From Dactylorhiza incarnata (lineage: Eukaryota; Streptophyta; Magnoliopsida; Asparagales; Orchidaceae): 64,000 nt of DNA. Of the stretch, positions 35,601 through 45,779 are shown piece after piece. Location of the stretch: the NCBI GenBank assembly GCA_033032865.1, contig JAWHQI010000065.1:310001-374000 (forward strand). Reading direction: 5' to 3'. Below the pieces are notes generated by a model, which did not search any database, was not told where the DNA came from, and worked only from the letters and a program-made list of their open reading frames with translations. How positions within the stretch are numbered: position 1 is the stretch's first letter; every line of letters starts with the position of its first letter. Made by a program: the position numbers and the translations under genes.

Positions 35601-37537
35601 ACGTCAACATTCAAGTATGGAAATTATGGTCATAATTATTATAGGAAATCATGAAACTCTGTCAGACACTATAATTCATCAATTTGCACCTCTGGTAATT
35701 TATTTGGAACATTTGGATGTCTGAAACTAGTACCCCATGTGTAAAATGGCAGGTGTCACATATTTCGAGAATTTTTAATTATGACCATTTTACTTAGAAA
35801 ATTTATGATTCTCTGATCACTCCCTATTTATGCCATGATAAACCTAGGACATTAATTTGAGATCATTTGGACAAAGAACAGTGATCCTTACATCCTTGAG
35901 AACAAAACTAGTTCATTTTGAATATTGGTCTGCAAATAGTAAAACTATGATGTATTGAGTAGACCATCAAGAACACCTAGGAATTTAATGAAATTTGGAA
36001 AATGTCTGTAGGACATCATTTATATCTGCCCCTTGAAGTTGCAGAATTTTTGGAGAACTTTTGTATTATAGTTTGGAAAATAATATAGATTCATATCACA
36101 CATCTAAATAAAGATATAATTGGGGCATTTTCCACCTTAGGAAATTATGATGATAATTTATGATGCTAATATGATCATGGTGCATCATTAGTATAAATTT
36201 GGGGACATATAGATAAATATGTAAGGGCTTGCACCATGCACCGCATATTGGAGGTCAAAAGGTTATGAATCGTTCAATAGAACGTTTGCTTAAGGGTAGA
36301 TCTTGCAAGTGATCATAGGAGTTAACTCTAATTAAATTAGTGGCATTTGGAGTGTCATAGGCTTCTGGTTGATATGAGTTCACATTAAACGTTACGATCA
36401 TAGGAGTTCATAGCAGTTCACCCTAAACCGTTACGATCAACTAAACATAGACAAGAGTAGTTTAAGTAAGAAAACTTGATAAGGTAATCCTCGTTCCAAA
36501 ATATGGGACGGATTGGTAAAAGGACTCGTTGGTCCTGTGAGCTAAAGGAGTGGGAAATTATGATATCACAACGGGTTTGTCTTGTGAGCGATAAGCTCGG
36601 TGCTATCTAAGGAGGACTGGATAGTCCAACGAGCTGGAGGCTCGGGAGAAGTACAATTAAGAGGTGTTACTTACCAGATAGTACGTGGATACTGTGTGTG
36701 TTCTTAGGGGCATACATAAGGTCTAGGCTGGGAGGTGTCATACTAGCCTAGGAGTGGAGGACCCGATCCACTGTCCCTGTTTGCCTCAACGGGGTGTACC
36801 TGAGCGGAGACTCAAAAAGCGGGATAGAGATGTTACTTATCATATAGTACACATATACCATGTGTGTTCTTAGGGGCGTACATAAGGTCTAGGCCGGGAG
36901 GTATTAAAAGGTGACTAGAAGTGGACGTGCCTGATCCACTACCATGTTTGCCTCAACGGGATACCTGAGTTGACACACTCGAACAGAGGGAACTTACAAA
37001 AGGTCTTTGCGCACAGAGTCGTGTGCGCGCGTTGCACTTGCATGATGCATAACATATCCATAACATTCATAATTGCAGATTCTCATTATATAAATTAGTA
37101 TGGTCTCTTTTATATGATGAGTTATATTTTCGGAAACCTTAACTTATAAGTTTGTATGGGCATTCATATAAGTTAAGGTATATTTCTGTGATGGTAGAAT
37201 AGATCTCACATTAATTTACTTGCGCCGCTTTTACCTTACTGCTTTACTTTACTGTTCTACTCTATTGCTTGCATGTACGCACTGTTAGCTTAGAAATGTA
37301 CATGTTTTTACCTTACACACCTGCTAGTTTTAGTTATATGTCATCTATTTTTGTTTTTACCCTTGTTGTCCTCCACTTCGTCCTCCCGCACGGTGCCTAG
37401 GAGTCGTGGGGGAGGCGATGACAAAATGGCTTAGTATTTTTGACTAGCGGTTGGATTTGGTCGTAACACTAGGGGTCTGAGGAGCTGGAGCAGCAGTACG
37501 ATCAGCAGGACGTGTTGGCAAGACCTGAGGAGCAGTT
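32699..37537 (+). repeat. 3' LTR of chromovirus C, about 4.8 kb
   Basis: Starts TGTAACATCCCTAATCC after the pol remnant and runs to where another LTR start of the same family interrupts it at 37538. Its order of blocks follows the 5' LTR. The length may include later insertions I cannot separate. No gene seen in it; short frames at 33790-34162 are not convincing. Confidence 0.7.
34765..35850. repeat. Diverged ~154-bp periodic repeats in LTR C
   Basis: A CTCTGGAAATTTT-like anchor recurs at about 34765, 34916, 35069, 35223, 35378, 35534 and 35690, giving spacings of 151-156. A second anchor, TCTTCTGTCAC, recurs at 34881, 35034 and 35188 (153, 154). The monomers are much more diverged than those at 26844-27461. 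Confidence 0.8.
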
Positions 37538-38025
37538 TGTAACATCCCTATTCCTTCTTAACCCCTTGGGTTAGGGTTAGGACTTATTTGTGAGTAGAGG
37601 TCATGGTATGACCCTAGGTTAACTTGAACTTAGGAAAATTGCTATAAGCACCCCAAAAGTGCACAAGTCAACCTTGACCAATTTACTTCAAATTGTACCA
37701 ACTCAAATTGAGCTTACTAATAGGTCTCTACCCTAATAGAGACCCAAGTGACCCAAAAGCCCTATCATGGGGTCTCCAATTGGTCCACACTGACTAAAGT
37801 ACCATTTAGGTCAATATATGTCAATCCTTCACCAATAGGTCCAATTGACCCACAAAACATGAAATTGACTTCACCCCTAGTCTTATAACATCATATGGGA
37901 CCCAATGGGCACAAAAGCTCCATCACGTGGTTTGGGATGTCACCCCAGCATATCTCCTAGTACCAGTGCGAGCCTTTCACCGGGTAGACCTTGGGAAGTC
38001 CAAGACTAATCTTAAACCGCCTAAT
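37538..38025 (+). repeat. Third LTR fragment of family C, internally deleted
   Basis: Begins TGTAACATCCCTATTCC like 32699, then jumps to the block TTTGGGATGTCACCCC... CACCGGGTAGACC that matches 28139-28200. The middle, with the periodic repeats, is absent. It ends near an AT microsatellite at 38041-38060. Confidence 0.7.
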
Positions 38026-38137
38026 AAATTATAAATATAAATATATATATATATATATATTATAAAATTTTAATTTTCATATTCCCTTCTTTTCTTCTCG
38101 CTATTTTAATTTTTACTATTTTTCCTCTTTTTGGTGT

Positions 38138-38415
38138 ATGACCCGAGGAAATTCTTCGAATAATCCTGATTCTTATTTCGATTAGGAAATTGAGCACACC
38201 TTACGATGACGCCTCTGATTCCGTGATCAGGAATTACCAATTATTCGCGAAGAATCTATCAAAGACACTAACATAGAAATTATGGGTGAGCCAAATCCGG
38301 AAGAGGCCCCGCAACGGACCATGTCCTATTATGCGCGACCGAACCTGGAAGGGACACAATCAAGTTTTGTACGTCATACAGTGACAAATAATAATTTTGA
38401 GATCAAGTCTAGCAT
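38138..38415 (+). pseudogene. Athila relic gag, piece 1
   Basis: Starts ATG ACC CGA, the Athila gag start, and reaches MGEPNPEEAPQRTMSYYARP and NNNFEIKSS before the insertion at 38416. In-frame stops occur within the first 35 codons (TAG after YFD, then TGA). The corresponding part of the young Athila is at 54896-54620. Confidence 0.88.
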
Positions 38416-38539
38416 TGTACAACCCTGTATTCGCCGAGTAGGCCCCCGGGACCCAAGGGGTCTTTTAGGACATTATTTTCCAGCACGGTCCCAGGCAGGG
38501 AGAGGGGGCGAGCGGTGGAGGCGGAGGCATCCCGCTCAC

Positions 38540-39105
38540 CCAGCCAGCAGGGGGCGAGAAGGAGGAGCCCGCAGGCCCCTCTCTCCCCCGCCCCAGCAGG
38601 GGGCGAGGAGGAGGAGCCCGCAGGCCCCTCTCGCCCCTGCCCCAGCAGGGGGGAGAGAGGAGGAGACCGCAGGCCCCTCTCACCCCCTCCCCAACAGGGG
38701 GGCGGGGAGGAGGAGCCCGCAAGCCCCTCTCACCCCCGCCCCAGCAGGGGGCAAGAGGAGGAGCCCGCAGGCCCCACTCACCCCCACCTCGGCAGGGGGG
38801 CGAGAGGAGGAGCCTGCAGGCCCCTCTCGCCCCCGCCCCGGCAGGGGGGCGAGAGGAGGAGCCCGCAGGCCCCTCTCGCCCCCGCCCCGGTAGGGGGGCG
38901 AGGAGGAGGAGCCCGCAAGCCCCTCTCGCCCCCGCCCCAGCAGGGGGGGCGAGAGGAGGAGCCCACAGGACCCTCTCACCCCCGCCCCAGCATAGGGGAG
39001 AGAGGAGGAGCCCGCAGACCCCTCTCGCCCCCGCCCCAACAGGGGGGTGAGAGGAGGATCCCGCAGGCCCCTCTCGCCCCCACCCTAGTAGGGGGCAAGC
39101 CGGAG
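38540..39105. repeat. 49-bp GC-rich minisatellite in the 5' LTR
   Basis: About 11-12 copies of a unit with GAGGAGGAGCCCGCAGGCCC and CCGCCCCAGCAGGGGGCGAG, period 48-49 (for example 38580, 38629, 38678). The partner LTR has only about four to five copies at 43760-43980. The unit is itself close to an inverted repeat (CCCC...GGGG) and could fold. Confidence 0.92.
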
Positions 39106-39325
39106 GTGGCCGACCTCCCGGGCTCGCCCCACCCCAACCTTGTAGGGGGTGAGGGGTGGAGGTGGGCGACCCCCCCCCCCCCTCGCCCAGCCCCGAGGGG
39201 AGTGGGGCGGTTTGCATTTAGCGCCTCGGAATGGCAGAATTTGGCTATTGGCAGACCAAACTTGGGGGCATTTTCGTAATCTCGTAGGCCAGATTGTGGC
39301 TATTAGCAGACCCAATCCAGAAATC

Positions 39326-39334
39326 TATAAATAG
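39326..39334 (+). promoter_or_regulatory. TATA box of the gag-only element 5' LTR
   Basis: TATAAATAG in AATCTATAAATAGGA, about 300 bp before the LTR end. The same box is in the 3' LTR (44196-44204) and in the relative at 8716. It probably starts the element's RNA, so the minisatellite lies upstream, in U3. Confidence 0.75.
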
Positions 39335-39642
39335 GACCAAGGGGGCACCATTTGGAGGGATCTTTCTTTTGTCCTCTCCCTCCCCAAGTTTCTTTAGTGG
39401 GTGAGGAGAGCCTCCAAGGGTGCCCAAGCCCGACGTTGGCTTGGGAGGGGAAGCGCCCTAAGATCTTCCGGGTGTGTGGTGGGACCTCCTCGCCGAGCCC
39501 TTGGTCTTGTTCCTAGTTCCTTAGCCTCTTAGACTAGATCTCTCCCTTGGGAGAAGTAAGTGTGAGGTCACCCTCCAACTTATTGAGGGCCCGAACTCCA
39601 CAGAGACTAAGTCTTGTTCTCAAGTCTTGGTTTCAACATTTA

Positions 39643-39655
39643 TGGTGCGGTGAGC
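39643..39655 (+). other. Conserved motif after the LTR, possible primer site
   Basis: TGGTGCGGTGAGC begins four bases after the LTR end and is identical to 9079-9091 in the diverged relative. Conservation where the rest has changed argues for a function such as priming, but the tRNA is not identified. Confidence 0.55.
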
Positions 39656-39696
39656 GTGGAGATTGACCAACACAAGAAAATCTCAAGTTGAGCTTC

Positions 39697-41038
39697 ATGG
39701 TTGGAAGTGGAGGAGGATCTGACCCAGGCCACTCGCAGCCCCCGGTGGCTGGAGTGACGTTGGAGATGTTTGAAAATTTCACGCGGGAGGTCCTGCAGAC
39801 CTTGCAGCTAGCTTTCGCCACGATGGGCGAAGGCAGGAGAGGAGGTGGTCCGGAGGTCCCGCCTCAGCAGGTGGGCGAGAGCACTCCCGGCCAGCCATCC
39901 AAGAAGGAGGTACCAGTGGGGGGAGTGGGGAGGCATTCAGCCCCCACTCGTCTGGTCCCCAAGGAGGGGGCAAGTGGGGAGGTGCCATACATACCCCCAC
40001 TCGCCCAGCCCCAAGGGGGCGAGTGGGGAGGCGCCATACCCCCACTCACCCAGCCCCAAGGGGGGAGTGGGGAGGTGTCATACCCCCACTTGCCTAGCCC
40101 CAAAGGGGGCGAGCAAGGGAAGTCCTTTGTGTGAGTTGATCCTCTCGGCCCCGGTTCTGGAGGGGTTCGGAGGGCCGGAGATGTCTTACTACTCCGACAA
40201 AGATGACCCAGTCCTGCACCTGCAGTGGTTTGAGGACATGGTCTCCATCAGACCCATGTCGGATGCTTTCAAGTGCCGACTCTTCGCAACCACTTTGAAG
40301 GAGAAGGCAAGGGATTGGTTCCACCAGCTCCCCGGGGGGTCTATCTATGCCTTCGAAGACTTGCGTCGAGGTTTCCTGCTACGCTTCTCGATGTCAAGGA
40401 AGAGGGATGCCGAAGCACTTGAAAGATCAAGCAAGAACCAAGGGAGTCACTGGCTCACTACGAGGATATGTTCCAGGAAGAGGTTTTGCTTGTCCAAGAG
40501 GTACCAGGGTTCACCCTCCAGCTCGCCTTCACAGTGGGGCTGCGGGAGGGGTTCTTCAAGATGAGCTTGAAGCGGAAGTCCCCCTATCCTTCGAAGAATT
40601 GATGGAAAGGGTGGCGGAAGAAATCGAGAGTGAGGAGGCCAACCCTGATTTCGCAAGAAGGTTGGCCAAGCTGAGCGACCCGGAGGCAAGGCAGCAGGGG
40701 GGAGGGTAGAGGCTCCCAAGAGGAAGTTCAACCAAGAGGAGGAAAACTTCCAGGGAGAGGGACCCGACCCCCCAGGGTGGAGGCAGGGACCGAAGGCACC
40801 CTCTCCACCACCTCAGCAAACCATGGCAATTAGGGGAGGAAGAAGGAGGAGAGCCAGGAAGGCAGAGCGAAGAGTAAGAAGATGGGATATGGTTGAGCTA
40901 CCCTACTGTGACTTCCACGAGGAGGAAGGTCACGCGACGTCCGCCTGCCCCGAGTTTTTGGAAATGAGGGAGGCAAGGGGTCCAAGGCAGCAACAACAAC
41001 AACCCGAGGAGGTCGATGAAGACCAGGCCTGGGAGTAG
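39697..41038 (+). pseudogene. Tat-like gag of the gag-only element, frameshifted
   Basis: Starts ATG at 39697 (MVGSGGGSDPGHSQPP). A Pro/Gly-rich stretch follows; near 40140 the frame shifts into the gag core: DDPVLHLQWFEDMVSI, KCRLFATTLKEKARDWFHQL, GGSIYAFEDLRRGF. Near 40440 it shifts back (ESLAHYEDMFQEEVLLVQEV), near 40590 again (LSFEELMERVAEEIESEEA), and at 40823-41038 a fourth segment ends in YCDFHEEEGHATSACPEF. That resembles the Tat/Ogre gag zinc motif (C-x2-H-x4-GH-x4-C). The protein would package RNA. The frame changes mean this copy no longer makes it whole. Confidence 0.85.
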
Positions 41039-41170
41039 GAGACCAAGTTTTGGTTTCCATACTTACTCTTTTCTACCCTTAAGTCCATGTATTGCGATGT
41101 TTCATTTCCATACTTAGTTTTTTCTTGTATGTATTATGATGATTAATATAATGAAAATTTTTCAGAAGTA

Positions 41171-42957
41171 CTTAGCCCCGATGCTGGCCCGCTGACCTAG
41201 GCTCCAATCAAGCTGGCAGGGTCGGGAATCGCTCGGTGGTCGGATGTTTCATAAGTACTTAGCCCCGATGCTGGCCCGCTGACCAGGCTCCCATCAAGCT
41301 GGCAGGGTCGGGAACCGCTCGGTGGCCGGATGTTTCAGAAGTACTTAGCCCCGAAGCTGGCCCGCTGACCAGGATCTCATCAAGCTGGCAGGGCCGGGAA
41401 CTGCTCGGTGGCCGGATGTTTCAGAAGTACATAGCCCCGATGCTACCCGCTGACCAGGCTCCCATCAAGCTGGCAGGGCCGGGAACCGCTCGGTGGCCGG
41501 ATGTTTCAAAAGTACTTAGCTCCGATGCTGACCCGCTGACCAGGCTCCTATCAAGCTGGCAGGGCCGGGAACCGCTCGGTGGCCGGATGTTTCAGAAGTA
41601 CTTAGCCCTGAAGCTGGCCCGCTGACCAGGCTCCCATCAAGCTGGCAGGGCCGGGAACCGCTCGGTGGCCGGATATTTCAGAAGTACTTAGCCCCGATGC
41701 TGGCCCGATGACCAGGTTCCCATCAAGCTGGCAGGGCCAGGAACCGCTCGGTGGCCGGATGTTTCAGAAGTACTTATCCCCGATGCTGGCTCACTGACCA
41801 GGCTCCCATCAAGCTGGCACGCCGAGAACTGCTCGGTGGCCGGATGTTTCAGAAGTACTTAGCCTCGATGCTGGCCCGCTGACCAGGCTTCCATCAAGCT
41901 GGCAGGGCCGGGAACCGCTCGGTGGCCGGATGTTTCAGAAGTACTTAGCCCCGATGCTGTCCCGCTGACCAGGCACCCATCAAGCTGGCAGGGCCGGGAA
42001 CCGCTCGGTGGCCGGATGTTTTAGAAGTACTTAGCCCCGAAGCTGGCCCACTGACTAGGCTACCATCAAGCTGGCAGGGCCGGGAACCGCTCGGTGGCCG
42101 GATATTTCAGAAGTACTTAGCCCCGATGCTGGCCTGCTGACCAGGCTCCCATCAAACTGGCAGGTCCGAGAACCGCTCGGTGGCCGGATGTTTCAGAAGT
42201 ACTTAGCCCCGATGCTGGCCCGCTGACCAGGCTCCCATCAAGCTGGAAGGGTCGGGAACCGCTCGGTGGCCGGATGTTTCATAAGTACTTAGCCTCGATG
42301 CTGGCTCGCTGACCAGGCTCTCATCAAGCTGGCAGGGCCGGGAACCGCTCAGTGGTCGGATGTTTCAGAAGTACTTAGCCCCGATGGTGGCCCGCTGACC
42401 AGCTCCCATCAAGCTAGCAGGGCCAGGAACCGCTCAGTGGCCGGATGTTTCAGAAGTATTTAGCCCCGATGCTGGCCCGTTGACTAGGCTCCCATCAAGC
42501 TGGCAGGGCCGGGAACCGCTCGGTGGCCGGATGTTTCAGAAGTACATAGCCCCGAAGCTAGCCCGCTGACCAGGATCCCATCAAGCTGGCAGGGCCGGGA
42601 ACCGCTCGGTGGCCGGATGTTTCAGAAGTACTTAGCCCCGATGCTGGCCCGCTGACCAGGCTCCCATCAAGCTGGCAGGGCCGGGAACCGCTCGGTGGGC
42701 GGATGTTTCAGAAGTGCTTAGCCCCGATGCTGGCCCGCTGACCAGGCTCCCATCAAGCTGGAAGGGCCGAGAACCGCTCGGTGACCGGATGTTTCAGAAG
42801 TACTTAGCCCCAATGCTGGCCCGCTGACCAGGCTCCCATAAAGCTGGCAGGGCCGGGAACCGCTCGGTGGTCGGATGTTTCAGAAGTACTTAGCCCCGAT
42901 GCTGGCCTGCTGACCAGGCTCCCATCAAGCTGGCAGGTCGGGAACCGCTCGGTGGCT
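41171..42957. repeat. 86-bp tandem array, about 21 copies
   Basis: The unit holds CTTAGCCCCGATGCTGGCCC, GACCAGGCTCCCATCAAGCT, GGCAGGGCCGGGAACCGCTC and GGTGGCCGGATGTTTCAGAA. First starts at 41171, 41258 and 41344 (87, 86). Copies are highly alike, with scattered substitutions. The period is not a multiple of three, so it does not encode a protein repeat. Confidence 0.95.
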
Positions 42958-43510
42958 GAAAGTTCTCTAAGTGATTTTTCCCCGAGGTGACTCCGCTAGT
43001 CGGGCTCTCACTAGTCGGCAGGGTAGGATGGCCTCTCGGGGAGGGTAAGTATTTTTCCCCCGAGGTGGCTCCGCTAGCCGGGCACTCACTAGCCGGCAGG
43101 GTAGGATGGCCTCTCGGGGAGGGTAAATATTTTTCCCCCGAGGTGGCTCCGCTAGCCGGGCTCTCACTAGCCGGCAGGGTAGGATGGCCTCTCGGGGAGG
43201 GTAAGTATTTTTTCCTCCGAGGTGGCTCCGCTAGCCGGGCTCTCACTAGCCGGCAGGGTAGGATGGCCTCTCGGGGAGGGTAAGTATTTTTCCCCGAGGT
43301 GGCTCCGCTAGTCGGGCTCTCACTAGCCGGCAGGGTAGGATGGCCTCTCGGGGAGGGTAAGTATTTTTCCCCCGAGGTGGCTCCGCTAGCTGCGCTCTCA
43401 CTAGCCGGCAGGGTAGGATGGCCTCTCGGGGAGGGCAAGTATTTTTCCCCCAAGGTGGCTCCGCTAGCCGGACTCTCACTGGCCGGCGGTGCAGGATCGG
43501 CCTCTTTGGG
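42958..43510. repeat. 78-bp tandem array, about seven copies
   Basis: The unit has GTATTTTTCCCCCGAGGTGG, CTCCGCTAGCCGGGCTCTCA and CTAGCCGGCAGGGTAGGATG. Starts at 43045, 43123 and 43201 give exactly 78. It follows the 86-bp array directly and aligns with its unit along most of its length. Because 78 is divisible by 3, several frames stay open through it; they are not genes. Confidence 0.93.
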
Positions 43511-43621
43511 AGGCTTACGTAATTTTTTCCAGGGATGATGTGGATTCTTCTCAATTTCACTCAGCGCCACTCGCCTAATACGTAGGGTTAGACTTTTCTT
43601 TCAGAGCGTGTACCCTGCTCG

Positions 43622-43637
43622 AAAAGAGCGGGGATTG
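43622..43637 (+). other. Likely polypurine tract of the gag-only element
   Basis: AAAAGAGCGGGGATTG just before the 3' LTR start at 43638. It is purine-rich but ends in TTG, so the call is tentative. Confidence 0.5.
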
Positions 43638-44508
43638 TGTATATCCCTATATTCGCCGAGTAGGCCCCCGGGACCCAAGGGGTCTTTTAGGACATTATTT
43701 TTCAGCACGGTCCCAGTCAGGGAGAGGGGGCGAGCAGTGGAGGCGGAGGCCTCCCGCTCACCCAGCAAGTAGGGGGCGAGAAGGAGGAGCCCGTAGGCCC
43801 CTCTCGCCCCCGCCCCAGCAGGGGGCGAAGAGGAGGAGCCCGTAGGCCCTTCTCGCCCCCGCCCCAGCAGGGGGCGAGGAGGAGGAGCCTGCAGGCCCCT
43901 ATCGCCCCCGCCACAGCAGGGGGCGGGGAGGAGGATCTCGCAGGCCCCTCTCGCCCCCGCCCCTCTCGACCCCGCCCCAGCCTGCCGACCTCCCGGGATC
44001 GCCCCACCCCAACCTTGTAGGGGGCAAGGGGTGGAGATGGGCGACCTCCCCCTCGCCCAGCCCCGAGGGGAGTGGGGCGGTCTGCATTTAGCCCCTCGGA
44101 ATGACGGGATTTGGCTATTGGCAGACCAATCTTTGGGGCATTTTCGTAATCTCGTAGGCCAGATTGTGGCTATTAGCAGACCCAATCCAAAAATCTATAA
44201 ATAGGGCCAAGGGGGCACCATTTGGAGGGATCTTTCTTTTGGCCTCTCCCTCCCCAAGTCTCTTTAGTGGGTGAGGAGAGCCTCCAAGGGTGCCCAAGCC
44301 CGACATTGGCTTGGGAGGGGAAGCGCTCTAAGATCTTCCGGGTGTGTGGTGGGACCTCCTCGCCGAGCCTTTGGTATTGTTCCTAGTTCCTTAGCCTCTT
44401 AGCCTAGAGCTCTCCCTTGGGATAAGTAAGTGTGAGATAACCCCCAAACTTGTTGAGGGCCCAAACTCCACAGAGACTAAGTCTTGTTCTCAAGTCTTGG
44501 TTTCAACA
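43638..44508 (+). repeat. 3' LTR of the gag-only element (871 bp)
   Basis: TGTATATCCC start and TTTCAACA end; partner of 38416-39638. Outside the minisatellite the two align closely. The minisatellite here spans about 43760-43980. A TATA box is at 44196-44204. Confidence 0.93.
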
Positions 44509-44513
44509 AGCAT

Positions 44514-44845
44514 CACCCAAATGGTGCGACAATCAGTAACCTTTGATGGTTTGTAGGACGAAGATCCAAATTCTTACCTTTCTAACTTTCTTGAAATATG
44601 CGATACGTTTAAAATAAATGACGTTACTGATAACGTAATTCGATTGCGTTTATTTCCTTTCTTTTTGCGATCCAAGGCCAATCAGTGGTTGGGCTCTTTT
44701 CCTAGAAGATCTATCACTACATGGGACGAAATTACGGAGAAATTCTTAATGAAATATTTTCTTCCGGCCAAAATCGCTAAATTGTGCACCGATATTGCAT
44801 CATTTCTGCAAATTGACTCGGTGACTCTCTACGATACATGGGAGC
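44514..44845 (+). pseudogene. Athila relic gag, piece 2
   Basis: Continues gag after the gag-only element: QMVRQSVTFDGL, then a TAG stop, DEDPNSYLSNFLEICDTFKI, RSKANQWLGSFPRRSITTW and EKFLMKYF. It runs up to GATACATGGGAGC, where the young Athila is inserted. It gives a close relative for checking the stop codons of the young Athila gag. Confidence 0.9.
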
Positions 44846-45779
44846 TGATAGATTTTTTAGATTTAAAAGCTAAATTAAAGTAAAGCCTTTCTTTCTTCTT
44901 TTATTAGAATTCGGCGGAGTTTTCGAAGAGTCCCGCGAGTAATTCTACTTCGAGGAATTACCCGTTATCCTATCGAAAGATAGAAGTAACGGTCGTTTCC
45001 TCTTTCGAAATATCGACGATTACTCTTTGGCCGCGTCGCCAAAAGCTAAGTAGAGGTTTTGAAAGGCTTATGTTGAAATGAAAGTTGAAAGCTTTTTGAA
45101 TATGTTATGTTGTTGCAACAATTTGTGAGTTGTTGCAACAATTTTGTAAATGATAGTTTCCTTTTTAAAACCTCTTTTACCTTGAGCTAGTTGCAACAAC
45201 CAAAGATTTGTTGCAACAATTTTCTAAGTGTTTTTTTTAAAGAGTTTTAATTTGCTTTTGAGAGAAAGCTTTTGGGTTTATATAATTATCCGGACTAAAA
45301 TCAATAAAGGCAAGTGGACCTTATCGATAGTAGTATAGGATATTTCTTTTGAAATATCAAGGTCGTATTTTTCCAAGGTCGTATCGATTATTTCTACTTC
45401 TTAGGAGCGCGCTATTATTTTATCGAAAAGAGATTTGAATTGATTTTTATAGCTTTGTAGAAAAACTAATGACGAAAATTAAGGTTGGCGTGCGTTTAAC
45501 GATAATTATGATAAAAAGCGAGAAAGCACGAAAACGTTAATTTAGAAAGTAGTTTTGCTTAGAATTTTTTAGAGTTTTATAAAGCGATAATGATAACTAC
45601 GGCGATTTTAAGCGATTGAGCGGTTAGCGGAATGAGCAAAAAGCAATTATATTAAAAAAACAAAAGACGCACTAATTGAAAACTCACACACTCTACGGAA
45701 TTAAAATGAAAGCGGTAAATTGCAGAAATTAAAGAAATGCGATCCCTACCCAAATAGGTAGAGGGGAAATAAATGCGTG

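Larger units (their letters stand above)
26842..37537 (+). mobile_element. Chromovirus C (Ty3/Gypsy) with very long LTRs, mostly non-coding
   Basis: Plus strand: 5' LTR lacking its start (26842-29990), a primer site, about 1.9 kb without recognisable coding, an integrase/chromodomain remnant, and a 3' LTR beginning TGTAACATCC at 32699. The two LTRs share blocks in the same order, such as the stretch with 'GACAAGAGTAGTTTAAGTA' at 28247 and at 36449. They are strongly diverged from each other, so this is an old or composite copy. Gag, protease and reverse transcriptase are not visible. Confidence 0.8.
38416..39638 (+). repeat. 5' LTR of the gag-only element (1223 bp)
   Basis: TGTACAACCC start and TTTCAACA end. 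It is 352 bp longer than its partner because it holds more copies of a GC-rich minisatellite (38540-39105). Long Pro/Gly-rich open frames on both strands here are by-products of that repeat. Confidence 0.93.
38416..44508 (+). mobile_element. Gag-only LTR element with satellite-like arrays (6093 bp)
   Basis: Two LTRs (TGTA...CAACA), 1223 and 871 bp, flanked by AGCAT at 38411-38415 and 44509-44513. Inside are a motif in primer-site position, a decayed gag ending in a Tat-type zinc motif, and two tandem arrays up to the 3' LTR. No protease, reverse transcriptase, RNase H or integrase is visible, and there is no room for them. This is the structure of non-autonomous gag-carrying LTR elements (called TR-GAG in plants), which would rely on another element's enzymes. 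The gag resembles the Tat lineage. Confidence 0.93.

Noticed and set aside
38282..39279. Long Pro/Gly/Ala-rich open frames on both strands, up to about 250 codons
   Set aside because: They run through the 49-bp GC-rich minisatellite of an LTR. 49 is not a multiple of 3, so the reading frame cycles between copies, and both strands are open because stops are rare at this base composition.
42890..43570. 226-residue minus-strand frame with a 26-residue repeat
   Set aside because: It is the 78-bp array read through (78 = 3 x 26). Other frames over the array are open too. There is no start context, domain or conservation argument for a protein.
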